Below are positions 1-6,988 of a DNA stretch of 7,286 bases, piece by piece; within the stretch, counting starts at the first letter, position 1, and each line of letters begins with the position of its first letter. The notes under the pieces are model-generated. The model made no database searches, had not been told where the DNA came from, and saw only the letters and a program-made list of their open reading frames with translations. The position numbers and the translations under genes are program-made. The stretch is from an uncultured Nitrosomonadales bacterium (lineage in GTDB: Bacteria > Pseudomonadota > Gammaproteobacteria > Burkholderiales > Methylophilaceae), in contig CAMLMA010000090.1 of NCBI GenBank assembly GCA_946481065.1, positions 1 through 7,286 of the forward strand, in the 5' to 3' direction.

Positions 1-2120
1 GCGGCTAACTTGGATAAGTCAGCCACGCGATTCATCGCGGCATGTAGCTGGGAGAGCAGGGCCAGGCGATTGGCGCGCAAGGCCGGGTCTTCGGCGTTGA
101 CCATGACGTTGTCGAAGAAATCGTCCACCGGCGCTTTAAGCACGGCGAGGGATTTCAGCGAACCCGCATAGTCGCCAGCCTCAAAGGCATGGTCCGCCTG
201 CGGTTTCACTTTGGACAGGGCCTGTGCCAATGCGGCTTCGGCTGGTTCCTTGAGCAAGTGATCGACCACAGTCAGCGCAACGGTCTCGTCGGCTTTCTTC
301 AGGATGTTGCCGACCCGCTTATTGGCTGCGGCGAGACTCTCCGATTCGGTCAGCTGCTGGAAGGCCTTGACCGCTTCTGAACGAATGATCACTTCATGTA
401 GCTCCGGATTGAGGCTGATCACGGCATCCAGCGTCTGCGGTTTGTAATCGCCAGCCAGCTGGTTGCGATAGCGTTCATAGATGAAACTATGGATCTCGGC
501 CAGTATCTCGGCCTCGATCTTGACGCTATCGAAGGTGCTTGCGGCATAGGCCAGCAACTCGGAAAGCTTCAGCGCGAAGGCTTGTTTGCCGATACGTGCG
601 GCCGCATGGCATAGCTCGAAGGAGCGGATGACGCCGAGCGCATGGCGGCGCAAGGCGAATGGATCCTTCTCGCCCGTGGGCTTGAGGCCGATCGCCCAGA
701 TACCGACCAGGGTCTCGACGCGGTCGGCGATGAGCAGGGATTCGGAGACCAGGTTGGACGCGCTTTCTTCATCGTCGCGCTTCACGACATATTGATCGGC
801 GATGGCAGCGGCGACCAGTTCGTTCTCGCCATCGTGGCGGGCATAGTAGCCGCCCATGATGCCTTGCAGTTCCGGGAACTCGCCGACCATGTCGGTCAGC
901 AAGTCAGCCTTGGCCAGCTCGGCTGCGCGGTCGGCCAGCTTGGGGTCGGCGCCGAGCTTCTGCGCGACCCAGCCTGCGATCTTGCGTACGCGTTCGGTGC
1001 GCTCGCCCTGGGTGCCGAGCTTGTTGTGGTAGACCACTTTCGCCAGGCCCGGCACGCGCGATGCCAGTGACTTCTTGCGGTCCTGGTCGAAGAAGAACTT
1101 GGCGTCTGCCAGCCGTGGGCGGACCACGCGCTCGTTGCCGCCGATGACGGCACTAGCGTCGGCCGGTGCGATGTTGCTGACGATGAGGAATTTGTTGGTG
1201 AGCTTGCCCTTGCTGTCGAGCAGCGGGAAGTATTTCTGGTTGGCCTTCATGGTCAGGATCAGGCATTCCTGCGGCACTTCGAGGAATTCCTGCTCGAACT
1301 GGCCGAGCAATACATTGGGCCGTTCGACCAGCGCGGTGACTTCATCGAGCAGGGCGTCATCGTCGATCGGCTTGAGGTTCTCCTTTGCGGCCGCAGCGGA
1401 GAGCTGGCGCACGATCTCGGCGCGGCGCTCGGCGAAGCTGGCGATGACGGCGCCTTCGTCCTTCAGCTGTGCGCCATAGCTGTCGGCATCCTTGAGGGTG
1501 ACGATTGGGTGCTTCGCCTCGAAGCGATGGCCTTGTGTCGTTTTGCCGGCCTTCAGGCCCAGGGTTTCGATTGCGACGATATCGCTGCCGTGCAGGGCGA
1601 CCAGGCCATGGGCCGGGCGCACGAAGTTGACGTTGCTCCACCCATCGGCTAACTGGTAAGTCATGACCTTGGGGATCGGCAGCTTGGCCAGGGCTTCGTC
1701 CAGCGCTTTCTGCAAGCCTTCCTGTAGCGTCGCGCCCTGGATCATGGCATCGAGGAACAGGATGTCGGCCTTGCCGTCGTTCTCGCGCTTGAGCGTAGCG
1801 ACGGCGCTTTCATCCGCGCCGAGCGCGGCGAGTTTCTTCAGTAGCGCTGGTGTCGCCTTGCCTTCAGCGTCCAGGCCCACGGCGACCGGCATCAGTTTTT
1901 GTGAGACCGGTTTGTCGGCGGCGCGACCGGCGACTTGCGTGACATGCGCAGCCAGGCGGCGCGGGGACGCATAGTTGGTGACGATACTGTTTTCTGCGGC
2001 GAGACCTTGGCTCTTGAGGCTGGCAGCCAAAGTGTCGGCAAAGGCCTCGCCCAGCTTCTTCAGGGCTTTCGGCGGTAGTTCTTCGACGAACAGTTCTACG
2101 AGTAAGTTATTGCTGCTCAT
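1..2120 (-). CDS. glyS: Glycine--tRNA ligase beta subunit, C-terminus cut by window edge
   Basis: This is the beta subunit of the bacterial alpha2beta2 glycyl-tRNA synthetase, which binds tRNA-Gly and is needed with GlyQ to charge it with glycine in the cytoplasm. The minus-strand frame is open for 706 codons with no stop, starting at the ATG at 2118-2120. Recognisable family blocks are [13 protein letters not shown] (about residues 167-178), [20 protein letters not shown] (273-292) followed by [28 protein letters not shown] (329-347), [20 protein letters not shown] (407-426), [15 protein letters not shown] (485-499), and a C-terminal anticodon-binding-like region ending [20 protein letters not shown] and then [11 protein letters not shown]. 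coli GlyS is 689 residues and ends in a similar VADIS motif, so probably only the last residue or so and the stop lie outside the window. The start overlaps the glyQ stop as ATGA, with a purine-rich stretch (GAAAGAAAG-like) inside the glyQ end as ribosome site, indicating translational coupling. No frameshift or missing block was seen. Confidence 0.97.
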   Translation of the reverse strand, partial: MSSNNLLVELFVEELPPKALKKLGEAFADTLAASLKSQGLAAENSIVTNYASPRRLAAHVTQVAGRAADKPVSQKLMPVAVGLDAEGKATPALLKKLAALGADESAVATLKRENDGKADILFLDAMIQGATLQEGLQKALDEALAKLPIPKVMTYQLADGWSNVNFVRPAHGLVALHGSDIVAIETLGLKAGKTTQGHRFEAKHPIVTLKDADSYGAQLKDEGAVIASFAERRAEIVRQLSAAAAKENLKPIDDDALLDEVTALVERPNVLLGQFEQEFLEVPQECLILTMKANQKYFPLLDSKGKLTNKFLIVSNIAPADASAVIGGNERVVRPRLADAKFFFDQDRKKSLASRVPGLAKVVYHNKLGTQGERTERVRKIAGWVAQKLGADPKLADRAAELAKADLLTDMVGEFPELQGIMGGYYARHDGENELVAAAIADQYVVKRDDEESASNLVSESLLIADRVETLVGIWAIGLKPTGEKDPFALRRHALGVIRSFELCHAAARIGKQAFALKLSELLAYAASTFDSVKIEAEILAEIHSFIYERYRNQLAGDYKPQTLDAVISLNPELHEVIIRSEAVKAFQQLTESESLAAANKRVGNILKKADETVALTVVDHLLKEPAEAALAQALSKVKPQADHAFEAGDYAGSLKSLAVLKAPVDDFFDNVMVNAEDPALRANRLALLSQLHAAMNRVADLSKLA

Positions 2121-3058
2121 GCTGCTTTCTTTTCTTTTTCCAGTTTCGCCAGGACTTCGTCCGCCCATGCCTTGGGTGCCATCGGGAAACCGAGGCGCGC
2201 GCGGCTGTCGAGGTAGCTTTGCGCCACGCTACGCGCGAGGTTGCGGATGCGGCCGATATAGCCTGCACGTTCGGTGACCGAGATGGCGCCACGCGCGTCG
2301 AGCAGGTTGAAGGTGTGGGCCGCTTTCAATACCTGTTCGTAGGCCGGCAAGGCGAGTTGTGCGGCCATCAGGTCCTGCGCCGTTTTCTCATGTGCGCCGA
2401 ACGCGGTGAGCAGGAACTCGACATTGCTGTGCTCGAAGTTGTAGGCGGATTGTTCTTTCTCGTTCTGCAGGTAGACGTCGCCGTAGCTCAGGCGCTTGCC
2501 GGAGGCATCGACGGTCCAGGTCAGGTCGTAGACGTTCTCCACGCCTTGCAGGTACATGGCGAGGCGTTCCAGACCATAGGTGATCTCACCCGTGATCGGG
2601 CGGCAGTCGATGCCGCCGACCTGCTGGAAGTAGGTGAACTGCGTGACTTCCATGCCGTTGAGCCAGACTTCCCAGCCCAGGCCCCATGCGCCCAGGGTCG
2701 GGTTCTCCCAGTCGTCTTCGACGAAGCGGATGTCATTCTTCTTGAGGTCGAAGCCCAGCGCTTCGAGCGAGCCGAGATACAGCTCGAGGATGTTCTCCGG
2801 CGCGGGCTTCAGCACCACCTGGTACTGGTAATAATGCTGCAAACGGTTCGGGTTCTCGCCGTAGCGGCCATCCTTCGGGCGGCGGCTGGGCTGCACGTAA
2901 GCGGCTTTCCAGGGTTCCGGGCCGAGGGAGCGCAGGAAGGTGGCGGTGTGCGAAGTGCCGGCACCGACTTCCATGTCATAAGGCTGGAGTAGGGCACAAC
3001 CCTGCTTGTCCCAGTAGGTTTGCAAGGTGAGGATGATCTGTTGGAAGGTCAAAGCCAT
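2117..3058 (-). CDS. glyQ: Glycine--tRNA ligase alpha subunit
   Basis: This is the catalytic-core subunit of tetrameric bacterial glycyl-tRNA synthetase, a class II enzyme that activates glycine with ATP. It is 313 residues, close to the roughly 300 usual for the family. Visible landmarks are the N-terminal [18 protein letters not shown] (4-21), the [19 protein letters not shown] block (25-43), [20 protein letters not shown] (55-74) and the following [11 protein letters not shown] that belong to the class II active site, [19 protein letters not shown] (114-132), [13 protein letters not shown] (134-146), and [15 protein letters not shown] (157-171), which is the class II motif 3 with its conserved arginine. 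The end is lysine- and glutamate-rich. The gene follows lnt after 44 bases and overlaps glyS by 4 bases (ATGA), so the two subunits should be made together. The ATG at 3056-3058 begins the conserved N-terminus, but no convincing Shine-Dalgarno precedes it. The 44-base gap shows neither a terminator nor a good promoter, so read-through from lnt is likely. Confidence 0.98.
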   Translation of the reverse strand: MALTFQQIILTLQTYWDKQGCALLQPYDMEVGAGTSHTATFLRSLGPEPWKAAYVQPSRRPKDGRYGENPNRLQHYYQYQVVLKPAPENILELYLGSLEALGFDLKKNDIRFVEDDWENPTLGAWGLGWEVWLNGMEVTQFTYFQQVGGIDCRPITGEITYGLERLAMYLQGVENVYDLTWTVDASGKRLSYGDVYLQNEKEQSAYNFEHSNVEFLLTAFGAHEKTAQDLMAAQLALPAYEQVLKAAHTFNLLDARGAISVTERAGYIGRIRNLARSVAQSYLDSRARLGFPMAPKAWADEVLAKLEKEKKAA

Positions 3059-3102
3059 TTTTGTCGTGGCGCTTTATGGTGATGTGGCGAAAGGGCTTGA
3101 TT

Positions 3103-4554
3103 TTACTTCTTTTTGCGACCCCACAAAAGGGCGAGCATGGCCAGCGAGAAAAGGATGAACGGCCAGTTGCCGAGTCTTACATAAGGCGTACTGCCGGTAT
3201 AGCCTTGCGCTTCGCCTTCGAGGGTCTGGGTGCTGAAATGCGGCGCATGGGCGAGGACCTCGCCGTGACGGTCGATGATGGCGGTGGCGCCGGTGTTGGT
3301 GGCGCGCAGCATCATGCGGCCGGTTTCCAGCGCACGCGTCTGCGACATCTGCATGTGCTGGTAGGCCGCCAGCGATTCGCCATACCAGGCGTCATTGCTG
3401 GTGTTCACCAGTAACGTGGCTTGCGGCAGCTGGCGGATGATCTCCTCGCCGAAGACATCCTCGTAGCAGATGTTGAGGGCCACTTTTTGGCCGGCTAGCG
3501 TCAGCGGTTTCTGGTCGAAGCCGCCACGGGAAAGATCGGTCAGCGGGATATTGAGCCAGTCGCGATAGATCCAGCCGAATACGCGCTTGAGCGGGATGAA
3601 TTCGCCGAACGGCACCAGGTGCGATTTGCGGTAGGCCTGCATCGGCGAGACGCCAAGGCTGAGCATGCTGTTGTAGAAGTGGCCGTGCTCGAACTCGACC
3701 GCGCCTAGCAGAAGGTCGCCCTGGTTCGCCTTGGCGCGCTGTTGCAGCGCCAGCAGGTAATCGCCGGGGATATCCTGGGCCAGTACGGGTAGCGCGGTCT
3801 CCGGCAGGATCACCAGCTTGGCCTGGGTGTCTTCCACCATGGCCAGGTATTTATCCATGGTGCGCTGCAGTTCATCTTCCTGCCATTTGAGGTCTTGCGT
3901 GATGTTGCCTTGCAGTAGCGCGATCGAGATCGGCGCACCTGTCGGCTGGCTCCATTCGACATGCTTCAACAGGCTGCCGCTGACCCACAGCAGGATCAGG
4001 CTCAAGACCAGGCTGCGCCGCAGGGGTTTGTGTGGCCATTGAATCGCTAGTGCAGCGATCAGGGCGGCGAAGAGCACGGTGACCAGTGACACGCCATAGA
4101 CACCGACCACTGGCGCGAAGCCTGCGAACGGGCCATACGGCACTTGCGTGTAGCCGACGGTGAGCCAGGGAAAGCCGGTGAATATCCAGCTGCGCACCCA
4201 TTCCGAGAGCGCCCACAGCAAGGGTGTGGCGATCAGCAGCATGCCGGAGCGTTTGGCCAGCCAGCCGACGGCCGCCGGGAACAAGGCCATGAACAGGCAC
4301 AGGCAAAAGGTGGCGAAGGCGGCGCCGAGCGGGGGCATGCCGCCGAAGATATGCAGGCTGATGTAGATCCAGTAGATGCCGGCCCCGAACAACCCCAGGC
4401 CGAAGCTGAGTCCAAGCCAGACCGCTGCCCTGGCGGTCGGCGCCTGCTGCCACAGATAGCACAAGCCAGCCAGTGCGGCGATGGTCGAGGGGTAGAAATA
4501 GAAGGGTGCGAAACCGGTGACGGCAAGGGCGCCGAGCAAAAGCGCCGTGGTCAT
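3103..4554 (-). CDS. lnt: Apolipoprotein N-acyltransferase
   Basis: Lnt is the inner-membrane enzyme that transfers an acyl chain from a phospholipid to the N-terminal cysteine of lipoproteins, the last step of lipoprotein maturation. With the chosen ATG at 4552-4554 it has 483 residues; E. coli Lnt has 512. About six hydrophobic segments fill the first 200 residues, a periplasmic nitrilase-like domain follows, and a last membrane helix (about 464-478) precedes an RKKK tail. The catalytic triad is visible: Glu252 in LPETALPV, Lys310 in AYRKSHLVPFGEF, and Cys363 in NICYEDVF. NTSNDAWYG, RALETGR and RATNTGATAII are further conserved blocks. The start is uncertain. The frame stays open upstream with an ATG at 4627-4629, a GTG at 4654-4656 and a TTG at 4585-4587 (preceded by AGGA). 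I chose 4554 because it directly precedes the first membrane segment, has GGTGA 10 bases upstream, and lies downstream of a TATAAT box at 4628-4633. The gene is divergent from mscL and leads glyQ-glyS. Confidence 0.95.
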   Translation of the reverse strand: MTTALLLGALAVTGFAPFYFYPSTIAALAGLCYLWQQAPTARAAVWLGLSFGLGLFGAGIYWIYISLHIFGGMPPLGAAFATFCLCLFMALFPAAVGWLAKRSGMLLIATPLLWALSEWVRSWIFTGFPWLTVGYTQVPYGPFAGFAPVVGVYGVSLVTVLFAALIAALAIQWPHKPLRRSLVLSLILLWVSGSLLKHVEWSQPTGAPISIALLQGNITQDLKWQEDELQRTMDKYLAMVEDTQAKLVILPETALPVLAQDIPGDYLLALQQRAKANQGDLLLGAVEFEHGHFYNSMLSLGVSPMQAYRKSHLVPFGEFIPLKRVFGWIYRDWLNIPLTDLSRGGFDQKPLTLAGQKVALNICYEDVFGEEIIRQLPQATLLVNTSNDAWYGESLAAYQHMQMSQTRALETGRMMLRATNTGATAIIDRHGEVLAHAPHFSTQTLEGEAQGYTGSTPYVRLGNWPFILFSLAMLALLWGRKKK

Positions 4555-4602
4555 CCGGGCCGATTCACCGGTGGGAAACTTGGGCAAGGGCGATCCTGAA
4601 GG

Positions 4603-4632
4603 TTGACTTGATTCGAGGTTGCTCAGCATTAT
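4603..4632 (+). promoter_or_regulatory. Candidate promoter for mscL
   Basis: TTGACT at 4603-4608 matches 5 of 6 bases of the sigma70 -35 box. After an 18-base spacer, CATTAT at 4627-4632 matches 4 of 6 of the -10 box. A start near 4639 would leave a leader of about 32 bases before the mscL ATG. The -10 lies on the same bases as the minus-strand TATAAT proposed for lnt, so the two divergent promoters would share their melting region. The match is reasonable but is prediction only. Confidence 0.45.
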
Positions 4633-4655
4633 AGCGGCTAGCCACCAATTCACCA
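4628..4655 (-). promoter_or_regulatory. Candidate promoter for lnt-glyQ-glyS
   Basis: On the minus strand a perfect sigma70-type -10 hexamer TATAAT occupies 4633 down to 4628. The best -35 candidate, TGGTGA at 4655-4650 with a 16-base spacer, matches only 3 of 6 consensus bases. Transcription would begin near 4621, giving a leader of roughly 67 bases to the ATG at 4554. The cluster needs a promoter here because the upstream neighbour mscL points the other way. Seen: the hexamer. Inferred: its use. Confidence 0.45.
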
Positions 4656-4657
4656 CC

Positions 4658-4664
4658 GGGAGAG
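4658..4664 (+). promoter_or_regulatory. Shine-Dalgarno of mscL
   Basis: The purine run GGGAGAG lies 6 bases before the ATG at 4671. It is a strong, well-spaced ribosome binding site and fixes the mscL start unambiguously. Confidence 0.75.
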
Positions 4665-4670
4665 AACATC

Positions 4671-5090
4671 ATGTTTAAAGAATTCAAAGCCTTCGCCATG
4701 CGCGGTAATGTCGTCGACATGGCCGTCGGTATCATCATCGGTGCCGCTTTCGGCGCCATCGTCAAATCGCTGGTGGATGACGTGATCATGCCGCCGATCG
4801 GCTTGCTGCTGGGCAATGTCGATTTCAGCAACCTGTTCCTCGTGTTGAAGGAAGGCGCCACCGCCGCGCCGTATGCTTCGGTCGCGGCAGCCAAGGCGGC
4901 CGGCGCGGTGACACTGAACTACGGCCTGTTCGTCAACGCCATCGTCAGTTTCACCATCGTGGCTTTCGCCGTGTTCCTGCTCATCCGTACCATCAACCGC
5001 CTGAAGACCGAAGAGCCTTCTCCTCCGCCAGCGGCGACGCCGGAAGACGTTCTGCTGTTACGCGAGATCCGCGACGCTTTGAAGAAATGA
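4671..5090 (+). CDS. mscL: Large-conductance mechanosensitive channel
   Basis: MscL is a homopentameric inner-membrane channel that opens under membrane tension and releases solutes during hypo-osmotic shock. The protein has 139 residues, the usual length. The N-terminal amphipathic helix and first membrane helix are highly conserved: [19 protein letters not shown] (2-20), then [17 protein letters not shown], with the small-residue pore constriction, and [11 protein letters not shown] (38-48). An alanine-rich periplasmic loop (about 60-80) is followed by the second membrane helix (about 84-106, containing [13 protein letters not shown]), a charged linker with a proline run (116-123), and the C-terminal bundle helix [15 protein letters not shown] (125-139). 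It is the only plus-strand gene here, divergent from lnt and convergent with the small secreted protein gene. It has its own promoter candidate and ends in a shared terminator, so it is a self-contained transcription unit. No key residue is missing. Confidence 0.98.
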   Translation: MFKEFKAFAMRGNVVDMAVGIIIGAAFGAIVKSLVDDVIMPPIGLLLGNVDFSNLFLVLKEGATAAPYASVAAAKAAGAVTLNYGLFVNAIVSFTIVAFAVFLLIRTINRLKTEEPSPPPAATPEDVLLLREIRDALKK

Positions 5091-5123
5091 TCGCTGTTCT
5101 GGCCGGCAGAAACGCCGGACGAT

Positions 5124-5150
5124 AAAAAAGGGCGCTAGGCGCCCTTTTTC
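5124..5150. terminator. Bidirectional intrinsic terminator between mscL and the convergent gene
   Basis: An 11-bp perfect inverted repeat pairs 5125-5135 with 5139-5149 around a three-base TAG loop. The GC core GGGCGC/GCGCCC is flanked by five or more A on the left and five T on the right, so a U-tract follows the hairpin on either strand. It lies about 34 bases after the mscL stop and about 45 bases after the stop of the minus-strand gene. A shorter, U-less 5-bp hairpin (CCGGC 5103-5107 with GCCGG 5114-5118) precedes it. Confidence 0.9.
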
Positions 5151-5159
5151 GTTATGGGT

Positions 5160-5195
5160 TCGATCGTTGCAGTGTCGATCGTTGTAGTGCCGATC
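5160..5195. repeat. Short tandem repeat, 15-base unit, about 2.4 copies
   Basis: Two copies of a 15-base unit, TCGATCGTTG(C/T)AGTG, lie head to tail at 5160-5174 and 5175-5189 and differ at one base. A partial third copy (CGATC) at 5191-5195 runs into the stop codon of the minus-strand small protein gene. Each full unit contains the palindrome CGATCG. The repeat fills the space between the terminator and the gene end. No function can be assigned; replication slippage is the simplest origin. Confidence 0.7.
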
Positions 5196-5592
5196 AAAGC
5201 TCGGGCTTGACCGGCACCTCGATCGCCTTGCCGGCATCGGCGTTGGGGTCTTCGCCGTTGTTGTTCATGAACACCACCATGACGACCTTGTCGTCGACGA
5301 AATCGAGTTCGGTGGTCTCGTAATAGGTACCGTTCTCATCGGTGTTGATGAAATGGTAATGCCAGATGGAAGCGATGACCTTGCCGCTCTTGAAATGGGT
5401 GACGTCATCCTTTTTGCTGGGCTCACCGAACTGCTCGATGATCTTGTTCTTGTCGACGCTGTTGATGACGGCGACGAACTCTTTCTCAGTGGTCGGGATC
5501 TCGCTGATCTCGGCCGGATTCTGCACAGGCGGCTCGCCGGCAAACGCAGTGCCGGAAAAGGCGAACAACAACGCTACTAGGGTATTCCTCAT
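5194..5592 (-). CDS. Secreted protein of unknown function, possibly BamE/SmpA-like fold
   Basis: I do not recognise a named gene. The protein has 132 residues from the ATG at 5590-5592, which has GGAG 8 bases upstream; a GTG three codons earlier has that site too close and is less likely. Residues 1-18 form a typical Sec signal peptide (MRNT, then LVALLFAF, then AFA before GE), predicting a periplasmic mature protein of about 114 residues. There is no lipobox cysteine and no second membrane segment. The mature part contains IIEQFGEPSKKDDV (51-64), SGKVIASIWHYHF (69-81), then TYYETTELDFVDDKVVMVVF (89-108), followed by an acidic tail. The pattern of a helix ending in GEP, a strand with W-Y, and a strand with a D-F-x-D-D-K-V-V turn recalls small BamE/SmpA/OmlA-like domains, but this is resemblance by eye only. 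It lies 96 bases after corC and converges on mscL across a shared terminator. It is probably real: signal peptide, ribosome site and codon use agree. Confidence 0.85.
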   Translation of the reverse strand: MRNTLVALLFAFSGTAFAGEPPVQNPAEISEIPTTEKEFVAVINSVDKNKIIEQFGEPSKKDDVTHFKSGKVIASIWHYHFINTDENGTYYETTELDFVDDKVVMVVFMNNNGEDPNADAGKAIEVPVKPEL

Positions 5593-5688
5593 GACCAGCA
5601 CTCCGTCGGATAAAGGGGATTGAATATCAAACGATATGAGGGACTTGCGGCAAAATTAGTTCCCACGTTCGCGCAGGTCGCCCGCGAT

Positions 5689-6537
5689 TCAGGCGTCGAC
5701 GGTATCGATGGCGCTGGGGTCCGGCAGTTTTTCGATGATCAGCGAATGCAGGCGACGACTATCCGCCCGTAATACGGTGAAGTGCAGGTTGTCGAAACTG
5801 ATGTGTTCGCCGCGCTTCGGCAGATGGCCGAACTTGCTGACGACGAGGCCGCCGATGGTGGAGAACTCCTCGTCGCTGAAATCGGTACCCAGTGCCTCGT
5901 TGAAATCGACGATCTCGGTCAGCGCCTTGACGCGGTAGCGCCCCTGGCTATCGCGGATGATGTTGTCCTCGGTCTCGTCGAAATCGTATTCGTCCTCGAT
6001 GTCGCCGACGATCTGTTCGAGCACGTCCTCGATGGTGACCATGCCGGCGACGCCGCCATATTCGTCGACGACGATGGCGATATGGTTGCGATTGCTGCGG
6101 AACTCCTTGAGCAGCACGTTGAGGCGCTTGGCTTCAGGGATGAAGACCACTGGGCGCAGCATGTCGCGCACGTTGAAGTCTTCCCCGGCGTAATAGCGCA
6201 AGAGGTCCTTGGCCAGCAGGATGCCGATGATGTCGTCCTTGTTCTCCTCGATCACGGGAAAGCGCGAGTGGGCGGTCTCGATGACGTAGGGGATGAACTT
6301 CTCCGGCGGGTCGGTGATGTCGATGACATCCATCTGCGAGCGCGGGATCATGATGTCGCGGACCTGGATCTCCGAGACTTGCAGCACACCTTCGATCATC
6401 GACAAGGCATCGGCGTCGAGCAGGCTGTTCTGGTAGGCCGCATGCAACAGCTCGACCAGTTGTTCGCGGTCTTCCGGCTCGCGTAGCAGCAGGGTGCTCA
6501 GACGCTCCAGCCAGCGCGGTTTCTCGTTTTCGGCCAT
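5689..6537 (-). CDS. corC: CorC/YbeX family CBS-domain protein
   Basis: This is a 282-residue soluble member of the CorC/HlyC family (YbeX in E. coli), historically linked to magnesium and cobalt efflux with CorA and more recently to ribosome-related processes; the exact reaction is not established from sequence. The order is an N-terminal helical stretch (1-55), a first CBS repeat starting at VRDIMIPRSQMDVI (59-72) with SRFPVIEE (91-98) and IIGILLAKDLL (103-113), a second CBS repeat with IAIVVDEYGGVAGMVTIEDV (153-172), LEQIVGDIEDEYD (173-185), and a C-terminal CorC_HlyC domain (about 195-272, including FSTIGGLVVSKFGHLP at 225-240). There is no DUF21 membrane domain, which fits CorC rather than the membrane-bound CorB type. 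The ATG at 6535-6537 follows the ybeY stop by one base, with AAGGA inside the ybeY end about 11 bases upstream, so translation is probably coupled. No clear terminator follows. Confidence 0.95.
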   Translation of the reverse strand: MAENEKPRWLERLSTLLLREPEDREQLVELLHAAYQNSLLDADALSMIEGVLQVSEIQVRDIMIPRSQMDVIDITDPPEKFIPYVIETAHSRFPVIEENKDDIIGILLAKDLLRYYAGEDFNVRDMLRPVVFIPEAKRLNVLLKEFRSNRNHIAIVVDEYGGVAGMVTIEDVLEQIVGDIEDEYDFDETEDNIIRDSQGRYRVKALTEIVDFNEALGTDFSDEEFSTIGGLVVSKFGHLPKRGEHISFDNLHFTVLRADSRRLHSLIIEKLPDPSAIDTVDA

Positions 6538-6538
6538 A

Positions 6539-6988
6539 TCAGGCAGCTTCCTTTTCGCTCAGGTAGGGGTCAGGGTATCCCAGTTGTGTGACGATCGCTG
6601 TCTCCAGCGATTCCATCAGTTCGGCTTCGGCTTCGGTTTCATGGTCGTAGCCATGCAGGTGCAGGATGCCATGCACGGTGAGATGCGCGTAATGCGCATG
6701 CAGCGGTTTCCCCTGGGCCTGGGCTTCGGCAGCGATCACCGGCGCGCACAGCACGATATCACCCATCAGCACCGGTTCATCAAGCAAGGGGAAGGTGAGT
6801 ACATTGGTCGCGTAATCCTTGCCACGATAGTCGTGATTGAGGGCGCGGCCTTCGTTTTCGCCGACGATGCGCAGGGTGACGTCGGTGTCCACCCGCAGGG
6901 CCTTGCGCGCCCATTTGGCGAATTGCGCGGCAGTGGGCAGTTGCGGGTCGTCGGTGGCGTATTGCACCTGGTAGTTGAGCGTTGGCAT
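6539..6988 (-). CDS. ybeY: Endoribonuclease YbeY (rRNA maturation factor)
   Basis: YbeY is a zinc-dependent single-strand endoribonuclease involved in 16S rRNA 3'-end maturation and ribosome quality control. The protein has 149 residues, typical for the family. The metal-binding signature HGILHLHGYDH is complete: the three zinc-ligand histidines in H-x3-H-x5-H spacing are His106, His110 and His116. Other family blocks are LNHDYRGKDYATNVLTFP (about 50-67) and MGDIVLCAPVI (75-85). Two starts are possible: a GTG at 6989-6991 and the adjacent ATG at 6986-6988. I chose the ATG because GGAAG lies 7 bases before it but only 4 before the GTG. With the ATG, the phoH stop and the ybeY start share a base (TGATG); with the GTG, the overlap is 4 bases. 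It lies between phoH and corC, the standard ybeZ-ybeY-ybeX order. Confidence 0.96.
   Translation of the reverse strand: MPTLNYQVQYATDDPQLPTAAQFAKWARKALRVDTDVTLRIVGENEGRALNHDYRGKDYATNVLTFPLLDEPVLMGDIVLCAPVIAAEAQAQGKPLHAHYAHLTVHGILHLHGYDHETEAEAELMESLETAIVTQLGYPDPYLSEKEAA

Noticed and set aside
642..1070. Open frame of 142 codons on the plus strand inside glyS
   Set aside because: It is antisense to conserved GlyS blocks with no supporting signal, so it is a shadow frame.
2219..2992. Long open frame of 257 codons on the plus strand across glyQ
   Set aside because: It is fully antisense to an unmistakable glyQ, has no family resemblance, and is explained by the GC-rich codon pattern of glyQ.
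3059..3102. Possible separate promoter for glyQ in the lnt-glyQ gap
   Set aside because: CATAAA is present on the minus strand, but no -35 hexamer lies at a suitable distance, so read-through from lnt is the simpler explanation.
3872..4462. Open frame of 196 codons on the minus strand in another frame of lnt
   Set aside because: It overlaps the lnt membrane domain in an alternative frame and is rich in arginine and histidine, as expected from frame-shifted GC-rich coding sequence.
4671..5592. mscL and neighbour as a recent mobile element insertion
   Set aside because: No transposase, target-site duplication or terminal inverted repeats were seen, and base composition resembles the flanking genes.
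5655..5688. Possible terminator after corC
   Set aside because: On the minus strand only a weak hairpin of about 6 bp with a G-U pair can be drawn, and no T-run follows it directly, so I do not call a terminator.
5782..6486. Open frame of 234 codons on the plus strand across corC
   Set aside because: It is antisense to corC. The valine- and aspartate-rich composition is that of a mirror frame of a GC-biased gene, and no ribosome site or known motif was seen.
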